Source of the DNA: Poecilobothrus nobilitatus
Lineage: Eukaryota; Arthropoda; Insecta; Diptera; Dolichopodidae
Length of the DNA stretch: 64,000 nucleotides
Assembly (NCBI GenBank): GCA_947095535.1
Contig: OX352773.1
Coordinates: forward strand, 212,556,093-212,620,092
Reading direction: 5' to 3'
Numbering within the stretch: position 1 is the stretch's first letter; each line of letters begins with the position of its first letter. This document shows, one piece after another, positions 1-14,215 of the stretch. The notes beneath the pieces were generated by a model. The model had not been told where the DNA came from. It worked only from the letters and a program-made list of their open reading frames with translations, and searched no databases. Made by a program: the position numbers and the translations under genes.

Positions 1-1544
1 GAATATTGTTTATTTGGTTTTTTTTTTTTTTTTTTTTTATTTATTTATGGAATAAAACATATGAGTTTATTAGACATTTTTGGTCTAATAAAATTCAACT
101 GGTATAAAGTAAATAAATAGATAGGAATAATATAAAGAATGTTTTATGTTGTAAGTTGTTAAAAGAAAATATTTAATATATTATCAACAGGATTGCAAAG
201 AAATTTTTTTTTTTTTTTTTGTATAATTTTAAGAAAAATTTATAGATAGATATATCTATAGATATAATATTAAATTATGATGAAAAATAAAATACTTAAA
301 GTATATTTATTTTTACAAAACCTTAGAAAAGTTTAAATAAGAGCATCATAGATATAAAAATTAGTGTTAAAGTGTAATAATTTTAATTGTTTAAAATGGA
401 AACAAATGAAAAATAACAATAGTAAAAAGATAAATAAATACTTTATATATTTTTTTTTAAGATAAGTATTAAATAAATTATTTTTTTTTGCATTTCTTGA
501 ATTTCTTGCGAGTAAAACATTTTTAGTTTAGCTCCACAGTACTTGACACTAAAATGTCAAGTTGTCAAAAATAAAAATAAAGTAGGTGATTGATGAAAGA
601 TATTTAAATAGAGGAAAAAAAAAATATTTGTCAGGAAAAGTATCTAGTATTATCAGTTTTCAAGATAACTGATAACGGGATCCAAAATTTTCAAAAATAT
701 GTTTTGTAAAATAATTCATATTTTCCTTTTTATTATATAAATCAAAAAATCATTTAAATTTTATTAGATAGTAAAGTTCAAATCTTATATTAATGTTTTA
801 AATTTTAGCTTTTACAACCGATACCTTAATGCTTTATTAGCTTTCATTCTTATTGTATCAAAAAAATAAATTGGTAATTATTGTACAAATTTACAAAATT
901 AAAGTTTAAAGTTTATTTTTTATAAACTCTTGTCATAAACTTAAATATTTGTCATAATTGAAATTATATCAAAAATTCGTTTAAATGCTTCTTCAAGACA
1001 TGACGCTTTGTTATAGATTTTACTTTAGATTTTCTTAGAGACTTTAGTGAAAAAAAAAACTAAATTTAGTTGGTTTAAGTGATTTATTGAGCACATATAG
1101 GTACGAATTTGCATAAAGTTAATATTTATTGTTGAAACCATTTGATAAGAAGAGTTTCTCTAGTATATTGATATAAATATATAATTTTTGTTTCCCTCGA
1201 AAGTACCTATAAGGTTTTTACTTCCCCATTGTTTTTATTTAAAACTTAGAAAAGTTGCAAAGTTGTTGTAACAAAATTTTTTTTTTTTTATCTCAAAAGA
1301 GATATTACAAAATTATGAATGAAAACTTCAAATGTCAAAACAAAATTTATATTTATGGTTTATGACAAGTTTCTTAAAATTGATAGTAATAAATGACATG
1401 TTATTCAAATATTCGAAGTAACAGCGTTGCGTATATTATGATCACATATTCGTAGAGCACAATAGCGACTACTGAAATGCGAAAAATAAGAATATTTATT
1501 GAGTTTTATAAAAATTTTTGAAACTATCTCACAAAAAAACGATT
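1..1544. other. AT-rich non-coding sequence
   Basis: Poly-T/poly-A runs and stop-dense frames. I see no gene, RNA or named repeat here. Confidence 0.6.
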
Positions 1545-1740
1545 ACTTCCTTCTGTTTAAAAGTCATTAGGGCCGAAAATTTAAAATTTGTTATTTTCAG
1601 ACGCTTGTAACCTATAGACCTATTAGAAATATGTTTAAAATAAGACCTAAAAATTAAGGCTGCAATATTATATTTTTATATGTGTTAATGGATTTTCTCA
1701 ATTATATAGGGCTTCCTTAAAACTAAAGAAAACTCTGTCT
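1545..1740 (+). mobile_element. D-family fragment, copy D6
   Basis: The blocks CTGTTTAAAAGTCATTAGGG, ATTTTCAGACGCTTGTAACC and AATTAAGGCTGCAATATTAT match the interior of D1. Termini and microsatellite are absent. Confidence 0.4.
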
Positions 1741-3317
1741 CGAAAAATATTCAGAAAAAAATTACAAATATTAATGCAAAAGTTTTCAACTTTGGTTTTA
1801 TATACCACCTAATGTAAGTTAAAATAACATTCCCAAGACGACGATTTCAATAAAGAGAACTTTAACAGATTTTTCTGAATCTAACAAATATTAAAAAAAG
1901 GTATCGAGTTTTAGAGTTAAAAAATATTTATCCACTCTATTTTCTGAACACATAACTGTATAATTTAATGATTCCTTCTTACTCTTAAAACAAAATTTTT
2001 AAATTTAATTCCCAAAATTCATTAAAGAGATAAATATTTAACAATATTTGACCATAACAATAGTAAATTAATAAAAATTAAAAAAAAAAAACCTCATATA
2101 AAACTAAATTAAATTATTTCTTTTTTTAAGAAAGCCCCTTTCACATTTAACCATATTATAATACCCAAAACATTATAAATTTAATAACAAATAAAAAAAA
2201 AGAAAGAAAAAACCATTCTTTAAAATATTCATATAAATTTACAATTAAAACTATTTTTATGATCATATCATCTATAATAAAATTAAGTAATAAAAGTGTT
2301 TTATTTGTGTTTTTTTAACCAAAACTCCATTAAAATAATTTTTCTTTTCTATATAATGAAAATTTTTTCAAAAAAAAAATTTGTACATGACCATTTCAAC
2401 AACACTATGAATAACATACAAATTGGATGGATTCAAGTTCTTGTTAAATTTCAACAACAATGAAAACTTATTTCAAAGAGTAGTAAAATTGTTTTTGTTG
2501 GTTTTTTTTCTATCGGCACGTCATAACATAAAAATGGCAAGAAACGGCTCACAAACAAAAACTAACAAAAAAAAAAATTTATTGCACAAAACAAACAATG
2601 GAAATAAAAATGAGGTATCCTCTCTCTTCTTTAATCATATTCTGCCCATATATTGGGACTTGATTTTCTTAACAATAAGAATTTTTTTTATTTTATCCTT
2701 AAAAGAAAATCATTTTGAAAATTTTATAGAATTCCCAAATGACTAAAAAAAAAAAAAAAGGATAAGAAGAAACTGTTTAGAAAATAGTGACGTATAAAAA
2801 TGATAGTTTCGGTTAAAATTATAATCTTAATTTATTTGTTTTTTAATACAAGAACTGCAAAATGATTCGGGTTTTAAGTTTTATTTAATTTTTTTTTTTA
2901 TAAGAATTGGAAAGATACGACTATTTAAATTTAATTAAATTAAATTAATTAGTTGATTAAACTTTTCAGGAGTCTAATATTATTTACCTTTTAAAAAGAA
3001 AATCTCTTTAAGTTTTAAGTTCATATTAAGGATTATAAAAATAATTAGCCATTGTAATTTAAAACCTTAAACAATTATTATGAAAATCTATTTTAAATAT
3101 AAGTTTAGTACATATAGTGTTTTTTTAAATTGTACATCTCTTTTTAGTCATTTTAAATCATTTTATCAGGTTAAAAATACGCGCTTATCAATTTTAAATA
3201 TTTTTTCTCACCATATGCACTATTATAAGAAGTATAGAGCAACTATAAAGATACGACTAAGACTCAGTGCCTTGAATTATAATTTTCATTAAAAGGTGAA
3301 TTATTCGATTGTAGTTA

Positions 3318-3434
3318 TTATATATTTACATAAGACATAATTACTTGCACCATCCATTCATTATCTTATATACCAGTATATATTTATATAAGACACAATT
3401 ACTTGCACCATCCATTCATTATCTTATATACCAG
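3318..3434 (+). repeat. 58-bp unit, two tandem copies
   Basis: AATTACTTGCACCATCCATT and ATTATCTTATATACCAG each occur twice, 58 bp apart, with only a few differences between units. It is a simple local duplication with no reading frame. Confidence 0.9.
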
Positions 3435-6400
3435 ATTTATTTAGTAATTATTTATTTTTCTATTTGAATATTGTTTTTCACGATATAAAATGTTACTTTT
3501 GGATATGACCGGGATGTGATCCCAACACCTTTGAATTAAATCCCTGCCGAATTAACCAGTATATACGTATATTATGAAACATTTATACCTTTCACAGGTA
3601 TATTCTTTTAAATATCTATCTTTGAATCAAAATGTCCCTCTGAAAATTTGTCGATTTTCAATTTCTACCTTCATTTTCAATAATATCAAACCATTTGCAT
3701 TAAGGATTGTTTGTTCTGGAACTATTGGTATGTTTTAAAACAAAGTAAATTTTAATTAGTTCAACTCCAGCCCAACTTGCAAGAATTTGTAGATAATTCT
3801 ACTCTCCAAAATATTTCTTTGACAAAAAAAAAAAAAAAAAAACAGAATAACAAACTACAACAGAAAATAAAGACAGGCAAAATAACAGACAATCTTGTTA
3901 GCATCGATTCATTATTACCTCATTACTTATTGTATCTATACCTAACTACTACCATATATTCTTTATTTAAAACTGTCAAAATTAACTTTTCTATCAATGA
4001 TATTTTAATTTTTCTCGATACTGTACTATTTGGACAATGAAAAAAAAAAAAAAAAATTACTTTAGTTTAACGAATTTTTATTGTGCGTCTCAAAAGTCTC
4101 AGAAGGACTTAATATTCACTAAAGATTAAAAAATAGTGAGAAAATATTTGACAGTTTTTTTAATCCCTTGGTTTGTTTTTGTTTTTTGTTTTTCTTTTTT
4201 TTTGTTTATTTCACACACATTAATTTTTGTTTAGTAGTCATCAGGTTCTGGTTATGGTGTTGAATTTTTGGATTCAAACATAAAATAAAAAAATAAACCA
4301 AAAAGGGAAAATGAAAGTAAAGTAATAATTAAAGTACCATGACCGACTTTATATAGAATTTTGTATTTTTGTGAGCCGTATATACCTATAGTTGATTTTC
4401 TATTTAAGTGAAATTAAAGAGAATATAAAGAAGTGTATTTGTATGAAAATAAAAAGAAGAAGAAATCTTTAATTTTTGAACTATTGACATTTAAACAAAA
4501 AATAATTTGGGAATGTGTTATAATTTTTAAAGTCTAATAGAATTATTTGTATCTAAAGATATTCAGATGAAAAAAAAAAAACCTATTCAAAATTGGACCA
4601 TACTTTTGGTTTGGTTTTATTTTTTTTTCTATTTTTCTTTAAATTGAATCCTTCGGGACAAAGTACTAAGTGTATAGAACTATAAAAAGGCAAGGAAAAA
4701 CATGGTTTATGTTTAATGTTACTGCTTTAAATTGTATCTTTACTGCTCTAGTTTGGGAAACCGTTTATTTCGAAGATGTTTTTTCTTTTTTCCTTTTTGG
4801 CTTATCTGTCGTTTGCTTATTTGGGATGCATGCATGTAATGTATAATAAAATTTATTCTAAGAAGTTTTCAAAAACTTATACTTTATTTTTATAGATATT
4901 TTATAAACAATCTCCTGTAAAAAAGAATGAACCTTTATCAAAAAAAAAAACAATATAAATATAAGATAAACAATGTCTATGTAAACTTTTGCCCTTTGCA
5001 ACAATAATAGACAATATCATGGGATGAAAGTTCTAAAAGAATATAAAAGATAATTTAAGCAATTAAAATAAAGTTCAGTTGTAAGGTTTGAATTTATAAG
5101 TTTCTTTTAAAGTTTTATATTAGTTTTATGGACATTTGTTTTTTTTTTATAGTTTTGATTATGAATAGAAAGAGATGGAAAATATAATACTATTATAGTA
5201 ATTTGATGCCGAAAAAATAACAAAAGTTCAAAAGCTGTATTTATGTTAGTAATAAAATAGTTTAGGCCCACTAAAATAAATTTTTTTTTATAAAATAAAT
5301 ACTGCGGATTGTTTTAAAATTAAATTTATTGGATAGCTTGTTTGAAATTATGATTCAATTTTAGTACGTAAAGGCTATAAGAGTTATATTTTGCTGTCAT
5401 ATTGTGCTGGATTTATGGTATATTGTAATCTTTTCGTTAGTCATAGCCTATAGATACTAATCAAACTATTTTTGAGACTTTAGGAAGCTGCAGCTTTTTA
5501 TTAATAGTTATTTAAAAGTGTTAAAAGTTAATTAACAGTGTCATGCGTCACGTTAAATATTTTCCTTTTCCCTTCCTTTTCCTTTCCTTTTCCATTTTAA
5601 TTAATCGAAAAAAACTCATTAAGTCTTATTACAAATGAAAAATTCATTTCGTACCTTATATCTCACATATATAAATATGTAAAAGTATTATTTTAATATT
5701 TAGAAATTAAAATATAAAAAATAAGTCTATTTGTAACTGTTTTATTTAGTAAAGAACTAAGAAGTTAGTGAAAAATTATATTCTATGCATTATAAGTGTA
5801 TGTGTATGAATGTGTGTGTGTATGATTTATTGTATCTGAGGTACTTAAACTTAGAACAGTTAAAAACAATTATTATCTATGTTTTGCTATTATTTCAATT
5901 TTAATTTTATTAATTTGTATAGAAAAACAAATTGCCTATTTTAAGAAAAGGGGAAAACTATAAAAGATAACTGTAAAAGTTTTCTAATTGAATTTTAATT
6001 TTATTTTTATCTTTTTTTATTTTTACTTAAGAATCCTTTGAAATAATTTTTTCTCATTTTTGTTTTTATCATTTGAATTTAGGATTTTTTTTTTGTTTTT
6101 TTGTATATTTGTTTCTGTTGCCATATTTAATAAAAATTTTTAGTTGAAAAGTTTTATTTTTAATTTTTGGTTTTTTTGTTTTGACGAAAAATTCCATTTC
6201 TTCTTCTTCCAACGTAAGTTAGGTGTGAAAGAATTAGAAAGTGAAATAGAAAATTGTCGGTAAACCTTGAAAGTTTTAAGAACTGAAGGAATAAACTAAA
6301 AGAATGAAATGTTAATAATACTTAGCCTTAACCTTGACAATTTTTTTACTGTTCTTATGTCAAGTTTTCGTATAATATACGACGGCTAATGGTTAATAGA

Positions 6401-9400
6401 GGAAATAGAAGGTTAAAAATAATAAGAATATTTTAAATTGTTTTATTTTTATTTTTGTGAAGTGGAGAAACTACAGTAAAATTTTCAAGCAATTTTTTGG
6501 TGAAAAAAATAAAAGTTTTTTTTCCGTCATCCGTTTATTATTGAGTCAAGCAGGATTTTGAAATAAGTGCTTTTATAATATACCATTATTTTTATTATTA
6601 TTTTATTTACTTGGATAGTTTTGGTAAATTTTAATAATTTTTTTTTTTTTTCATTTTAGAATATGAATTTAGAATGTGAATTTTAAATACGAGGGATAAA
6701 ACGGAGTAAAGTTATATAGATTCAGAATTAAAGTATATATACATGAATTTTTGAACTTAGATTTTAATTTGTTTGACCCAGTTTTTAATAATTTAGTAAT
6801 GTGAATTACTGTGTAAAGAAAATGTATTAAACGTTTTACTTTTTCAATTTCAAAATGAACAGATTTAGTTAAACAATTCTTGAAATTCAGCTGGAGTCAT
6901 AATATGGAATATGTCATAACTGTATGGTTAACTTGTCTTATTCATTCATTTTTGTATTTAAAAATTAGATAAATAATAGCTCCATGGTAGAGTTTAAGTG
7001 CATAATATTATCATAGTACAAAAACATGTATAGGAATCGTGAGAAAAAATGGTTGGTGACTTTGCCAATTCTCAACTTTTCTAACCTCCATATCGCTTTT
7101 AAAAACGTGTGTTAAAGATTTGATTATAAATATTTTTAATAAGGGTATATAAAAGAAAGAAAACAAAAAAGACTATAAAAGCAATTTAGTATATGTGATA
7201 ACTTTCGCACCAAAATTTTCTAAAGTTTTTTTTAGAATTAGCAACATTTCCTTCAACTTAGAAATATTTTCTTCAATTCTAAGCTCGTTAACCCATGAAA
7301 AATTATAATGTTGCAGCTTCAATTTTTGTGTTTCACTTTAAGCAAATTTACACATGTGTCCAAGTCCCAGATGTTCACAAATAGTAAATTTACAATTTTT
7401 AACCCTTTATAAGACTTATAAACAGGTGAAAGTGCAAAAATATTTTCCGAGAAAGATTATTCTGAAAGATACGTTTACTCTAAAAATTTTAAGGTTCTGA
7501 CTAAAGGAAAATTTTATTTTAACTAAACTTTTAATTTTATTACTAAATAAATAAATAAATTTTAAATTTCTTGTCGTCTGATATTTTTGACAAACAGAAC
7601 CTTGAGAGGATTTAGTTCAATAACGGTGGAAATCCTTCTACAAATGACAATTATTACAAGATTACGCCATTGTTAAAAATGTGCTAAAAATAAAATCGAA
7701 AATGCACAAACGTTAAATACTTTCGAATAAAATTACAATAATAAATAGCGGAATTTTTATCATCGCTGAACTTCTGACATTTATTTCACAGGTTTTAACT
7801 AGAAGGCGAGAATTGAGTATGTAATTTTTCTTTCTTTTCTAATAAAATCTTACCACTATAACAGCAACAAAAAATGTTTTATCTCTTATTGTTATAATAA
7901 GATTTAGTTTCTCAACTCGTTTGTCTGCTTATTATTAGATACTCAAAAGTTAATCAAAAGATGCTTTTGTTTTGATAAGTAGCAAGAAAAAATATCTTGG
8001 GGATATTTAGATTTTTTTTGCTTTTTATTTTAAAATTTAAAAGTTTGAAAATTCTTAGAACATTAAAAAAAAAAATGAAATTTAAAAGTCAATTTAAGAT
8101 TTTTATCGATTGCAAAATGATCTACAAATTATATTTCATCTTTATGTTATGTTTTTCTCTTTACTCTCTTGACCTGCCGTTAAAAAAATTTAATATAAAA
8201 AATGTGAGTCCTTTTAAAAAATAAAATCACTTATTTTACGTTTCAAGGACACAACAACATCAGGGAGAAGCGTTCTTTTTTTATTATTGTTTTTATTTTT
8301 ATTATGGTTGATTCTTTGAACTTTAAATTCATTTTTTTTCACTTTTTTTTCCATTTTATTACATCCTGAGGGATGTCTAATAAATTTGTTGTTGTAATTT
8401 TATCCTTGATTGTTTATTTGTTTTTTTTTTACTGGTATGAATTATGATGGAAATATAAAAAAAAAACTCTAACTGTGACTCGATTATTAAAAGTTGATAT
8501 TTTTTTTTATTAGTTGTTGTTATTGGATTTTATTACGATCAACCATAACGTAAAAGGATACAGACAGGAATAAGTTAATAAGAACAACAAAAATAAACAT
8601 AGTGTCATTTAATATTGTATTGTTATATAAAAGTAAATTTAATTGACAGTCATATTATAAAATTATGTCCTTAACATTATTACATTATTATTACTATTAT
8701 TATTAAAAACAAAAAAAAAAAACAAAAAAAACAAAAATTAAGAAAATAAAAGAATTTTGAGAACATATAAATAAAATAAAAAGGACGAAAATAATACCGG
8801 TAGTAAAACTTTTAAATTTTTGCTTATTGCAATAAAATATTACACGATATAAAATTATTTTAAAATTATGGTTTAGTAAAAATGAGAATATGTTGCATGT
8901 TACATCGGATTATCGAGTAAATTTTTAAAATAGCAAGTAGAAAATAGATCAACTCAAAGATTAAAACTTAGTTTTCTCAAATAGTGGAAATTTTTTAAAT
9001 TATATGTAATTGGATTAAAACAAACTAAATCATCTTAGAACTAAGTTTATAAAATAAAGATAAAAGGTTAATCTGCCTATAAAAATTACATACCCTTACA
9101 TTACGTACAACTCCGAAAATCCTGGTAAAAGTAAAATATTTTCGCAATTCAAAATTCAAAAGCATCGAAAATAATTATTAAAATTTATACCAGAATTTTA
9201 AAAATTTAAATTCAGTATATATGTTTTTCACTTCTTTTCAATATTTAGTTTTCTCTCCTTTTTAGGGGGAAAAAAAAACAAAAAGAAAACATATATAAAT
9301 TTTATAAGACGAAACAAAACAAACGATAAACAACATTAAAAACAAAATGATTCTTCAAAGTTTTCTTAGGTCGATAAACTGTATAAAAAAAAAAAACCTT

Positions 9401-9549
9401 CACAAAATTAATGAACCTAGTTAATTTTTCAAAATCACATACATAATGATTACAACAAAATATTTAAAGACAGAAATTGCGTATAATGAAATTCGGAATC
9501 AGTGATCCGAATATTTGATACTATTTTCTTTAATAAATATTTTAACAGA

Positions 9550-9572
9550 TAAGTATATATATATATATATAA
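9550..9572. repeat. AT dinucleotide microsatellites (this one and others)
   Basis: A pure TA run. Similar runs lie at about 10727-10746, 36844-36862, 37019-37031 and 47339-47354, and a TG-rich run at about 5803-5823. They are low-complexity sequence only. Confidence 0.8.
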
Positions 9573-9929
9573 TAACTCTATTGAGGTTTAGATGTTTCGA
9601 AAGAAATATTTAATCCACTTCCAAATCTAGCTATTATATATTTATTTCAAAGTAGCAGTGACAATTAAGTCTAAATCAGAAATTAAATGATTTTTGTAAC
9701 ATTTTAATGAAATATATTGCATAATTTTAGGGAGATGATGAAACTTTTCTCATAAACATTTCCAATATTTTATTTTAACACCAGATAAAATAAGTCTAAT
9801 TTAATTATCATTTGTTCAGCAATTTTTTTATCTTCTATATATCCTACTAGATTCTATATTTTGTCATTTAACCACTGATTTTATTCTTTTCGGTTGCAAT
9901 CATAAATGCTTATATATTTTTTTCCCTAA

Positions 9930-10300
9930 GGCAGGTGGGAATCTTCCAAAAACACCAAGAATTTCCCCCTTGGTAGTGTCAGATTCTTACTAAGTAAACC
10001 CACCTTCCTCTTTAACCAATATAATGGGATGAAATAAATGCGAAGGCAGTATACATGAGAAGACAGTATATTGGCTAGGGAGTAAGGATAGGAAATGGAT
10101 CTAAATTGGGAGTGGGACTGTAAGAAAACATTGAATCCGCCGATTATTATTATTATTTGCTAACAGTGACTATAGCCGTTATAACAGTTACAACATGTAG
10201 TAGTATATAACACTTTAATACATGAGGTAATTAGTGAAGGTAACCCCCACTGTCACTGAGGGGTTGGCTCTTAATTTTCTTTTTCCTGTCGCACGACAGC
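9930..10300. other. Unassigned patch of more balanced composition
   Basis: This stretch (for example CAGGTGGGAATCTTCC, CCCCCTTGGTAGTGTCAG, CCCCCACTGTCACTGAGGGG) is clearly richer in G+C than its flanks and ends in a short hairpin (CCCC...GGGG at 10244-10263). No frame is open for long on either strand. It is probably an old transposon remnant such as a LINE 3' end, but no motif decides it. Confidence 0.4.
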
Positions 10301-12584
10301 TTTCGTAATTTTTTTGCTTGATTTTATAAAATGTTCCCTTTTAACATTAGGTACATTCGTTCTATTTAAGATTTAATTTGGATGATTATTAGGGGATGTA
10401 ACAGATTAAAATATGTTTTAAGGTATTGTTTAATATTATGATTTGTTCATTAAAGTAATGTTCGATATTTTTGAATCTAGCTAAGTTTTAGAATAAGTGT
10501 TGTTCGCCTTGTATAGACAAACTGATAGTAAAATTTAAAGTGATTATCAAAAATTGTTTTAAGAAAAAATGAAATTGCCTAAGAAATCGAGAGAGAAAGA
10601 CAGAGAAAGAGAAAGTAATAATAAACAAACCATTAAAATAAATTATTACTGTTGTGTTGAATATTCAAGGACATTTGATAGAATTTCCATCACTATATAC
10701 ATTCATGGTTTATTTATTTTTGTACCATATATATATATATATATATTGTTTACAAACAGTTTTTTTTGTTATTCCTTTCATTTACAGTTAAAATGAATGA
10801 AAATACTCGTCATAATAATAAAAATTGAAAAGCAGGTAATGACAAATAATGTTTGTGACGCCTTAGTTAACGATTTCTTTTATTTTTTTTTCTATATTTT
10901 TCTTTTTCTTATAAAATTTCCTTTTATGAAGGACATAAAAGGATCTAGAATTAACAAAAAAAAAAAACAGATATAATAATATTATATATTTAGGTATATT
11001 TCTTTTTTTTTTTTATCTTTTTATCTATTGATTTATTTATAGTTTGTTATATTTTTGTTTAAATAAATTTAAAAGATTTTTATTGTGATGGATGGACTTT
11101 AATAGAAAGAAAAAAATAAAGAAAAAGAAAATAGTCAAATGATTGCTTACGAATGCTTTTGTAAATACTTTTTTTTGTTGTTTATATAAAAATATTTTAT
11201 ATTCTCCATAAACTTTATAGGAAAAATAAGCATCTGTAATTTATTTAAAAAAAAAAAAATAAGTTTAATAGAACAAATACCATTTCCTTCCATTTTGAAA
11301 TAAAATACAAATATTAAAAGTGATGATAATCCAACATTTTGCAATAAAATTAAAAATATTTCATCTCGTTGTAAATTTTATAAATTATTAATTAAAGATT
11401 TGAAAATAAAACAAATAATTTTTATTATTCCAATATTTTCTAAGACTAATTTGTAAGCCAACTCCATTTTAATACACGTACATAGACTGTGTGAAACATT
11501 TAAAAAAAAAACGCAAAGTGTAATCCTTAGAATGCTTAATTGAAAACATTAAATTTTTCTAAATAATGAGCTAAAATTTCTCTTAAAATTTTCAAAATTT
11601 CAGTACTTTCATAACATAAGTGGTAATAATATGAAAAAGTTAAGTAGAAAAAAAAAAAATATACCTTGAATTAATCACCTGCCTAAGAAAAGTAAATATT
11701 AAAAAACATATCTATCAAAAATTATCCTTCTAATTAGTATGGATTATGTCAAACAATTGTCGAATTATGAAAATATTTATTTTATAAAAAAATGTAAGAT
11801 ATTTTCTTTAATACCATGAAAAATTACAGTAATTAGTCCTTCCATTAGGTATTTAAACTATTTTAAAAACAAAAAAAAAAATGACTTTCAGTGACTTTCA
11901 AATTATAAAAAATATACTCTTAATATTTCATTATATTAGAGAATTCACGATGAATCAGAAGTTTAACCTTAATGTTTGAATGGAATTTTTAGGAAGTTTT
12001 CTTTACTGTCATATTATCAAAATAATAATTTTCTTCTCTGAACACTTTTTAGCTACACATAACACAAACACATCTGAGTAATCAATTTCTTAGTGAAATA
12101 ATTCAAGAAATTCAAATAAAAGACGTTAAAAGATGTTATGTCGTGGAAGTGAAGAAAAGAAAAAAAAAAAAATTTAAAGCGATTAAGAGTAAGATATATG
12201 GATGGCTATATTTACAATTATTTACTGAAATCAATGAAGAACAAAACAAAATTCAAACATTTTTTATCACACTCGTTATACTGTAAAAGCTGGTCGTACC
12301 TTATGATAGCAAAAATTTACTAAATTGTTATATTAAAATTATTTAGCTTCATAATTTTAGAAAAGAGGATTAGACTTCTTTACACTATATAGTGCTGTAC
12401 CAAAACATAGTATCCTAGTCAATTTTTGGTGATTTTAAGAAATATTATTATTTTCTTTTATTGTTGTAAGCTGATTTAAGGTATCAATAATCACATTTCA
12501 ATATATAAATCCGTAGTGTACCTTCAAGCGTTGGAGGAAATATTGATAAATCTTTATGGCTTGTGTGTGATTTAAATCAACTTT

Positions 12585-12667
12585 ACTATAATGGATGTCC
12601 TAAGTACTGCATACTATAATGGATGTCCTTAATTATATAGAATTTTAATTATGATTAAGGATATCCT
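12585..12667. repeat. 17-bp direct repeat plus hairpin
   Basis: ACTATAATGGATGTCCT occurs at 12585 and 12613. The second copy then pairs with the inverse word ATTAAGGATATCC ending near 12666 (about 13 of 15 positions). Confidence 0.65.
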
Positions 12668-13186
12668 TTATCTAAAATTACAACAAAACAATCCCAAATA
12701 TTTTTTGTTTTTAAAACTTTACTAAATTTTCTCTTTTTGTTTGTTTATAAATCATTTCACCGCAATTATATTTGTTGTGGTGGTTAATACAACACAGAAT
12801 TTATAGTGTGTGGTCGACGCTCAATAGCTGCAATTGTGTTGTATGCGAATAATTTTATTAATTTTTAATTTGAGAAGTAAGTTTAAAGGACATTGGTTGG
12901 TATCTGTTTTATGTACTAAAGTGGAACATCTTTAAATTTTTTATTTTACTTATTTTTATAGTTTTTAAATTAAAATCTACTGCCACTTTTTTATTAAAAA
13001 AAAATCAATTTTAGACTTATATCAATTTATTACCACTTTAGTCTCCAAAATATTGTTGAATAATAAAATTTCACAGTTTGAACGTTTTAAAATATTGTTT
13101 TGCTTTTTTTCGTTTTTTTTTTTTAAGTTTTGTGACAAGTAATTAAAGTTTTATAATAATTGTTGCATGTTTTATATTAAGGTATA

Positions 13187-13251
13187 CATTAACAGTTACA
13201 CGGTATTTTAAAATAAAATAATTAAAATACCTATTTTATAAACTGTTAATG
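13187..13251. repeat. Nested inverted repeat
   Basis: CATTAACAGTT (13187) pairs with AACTGTTAATG (13241), and inside it GGTATTTTAA (13202) pairs with TTAAAATACC (13222). Both pairings are perfect, giving a two-storey hairpin with short internal loops. Confidence 0.8.
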
Positions 13252-14045
13252 ACGTCGGTCTAACATGAATAAAAAATATTAAAATACCATTTAGTTTTGG
13301 AAAAAAACTAAAAAAAATCATTTATTTTCTTCTAAAACAAAAAGTTTATTTATTGAAAATAGTTATTTTATAGTGTTAGTTGTGGGTGGTAAATCATTAA
13401 AATTTTATTATTATAGTTATTGATTTAAAATTAAAATGATTGTAAAGCTTTTTATACTTTTTTATTAAATATTTTATGTTTTAACATTTTGTCAATAATA
13501 ATGGAATGATATATGTATGATTTTGGGAGTGGAATTAAATAAGAATAAAGGGGGCGGGGAATACAAATAAATTATTTTTATTTTTCATTTAATAACTACA
13601 ATTATAAGGCATTTATTATTTGTAATTGATTATTTTCTTTATATATTACGTTTATATTCTTTATATATTTAGTTTTGTTGTTGTATTTATCTGGTATATA
13701 TTACACACCCTAAGATTACACACATAAAATATTATGACTATCAGTATTACATGTATGGGGTCAGTATTATTGAGTTTTCAAATAAATGAATCAATTAAAT
13801 AATTATTTACGATTGAAGTTTTTATTGATTATTTTATTTAAAATTTAAAACTAACAACAATATTTATAACATAAGGAACGTGAACGTATAACACGATGTA
13901 AATAGAAAAATGTGAATCATAATCTAATTTAAAAAAAAAAAATTTATTTGTAAGGAAATTTTTACTTTTTTTTTAGACTTTTATGATTTTATTTATTACA
14001 AGAACAAGTAAAAAAAAATAGTATACCCTAAACCTCAGTATAGTA

Positions 14046-14215
14046 AGTAAAATATTTAATTATTTATCAGTAGAAACCGGATTTATATACATTTGCATAT
14101 TTTTGCATATTTCACGGCTTATTTTTCATTTATTACATATTTTATATACAAATGCACATTAACGCATATTTCCTAACATTTTTGCAAAAATTTAAAATAT
14201 TTCACGTTTCGGATA
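14046..14215. other. Repeated TTTGCATATT words
   Basis: CAGTAGAAACCGGATTTATA starts a stretch with several direct copies of TTGCATATT or near variants (about 14092, 14102, 14150, 14160). Similar words recur at about 15860 and 15905. This could be a DNA transposon end, but no partner end or transposase is seen. Confidence 0.3.

Larger units (their letters stand above)
1741..9929. other. AT-rich non-coding sequence
   Basis: Apart from the 58-bp duplication at 3318-3434 and a polypyrimidine tract at about 5560-5597, this holds only AT-rich sequence. The open stretches at 2423, 3080, 3777 and 7997 are lysine/phenylalanine/asparagine-rich and start or end in homopolymers, so they are not called as genes. 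It could be intron or intergenic DNA. Confidence 0.6.

Noticed and set aside
3777..4040. 87-codon open stretch
   Set aside because: It contains a run of lysines from a poly-A tract, ends at another poly-A, and is not protein-like elsewhere.
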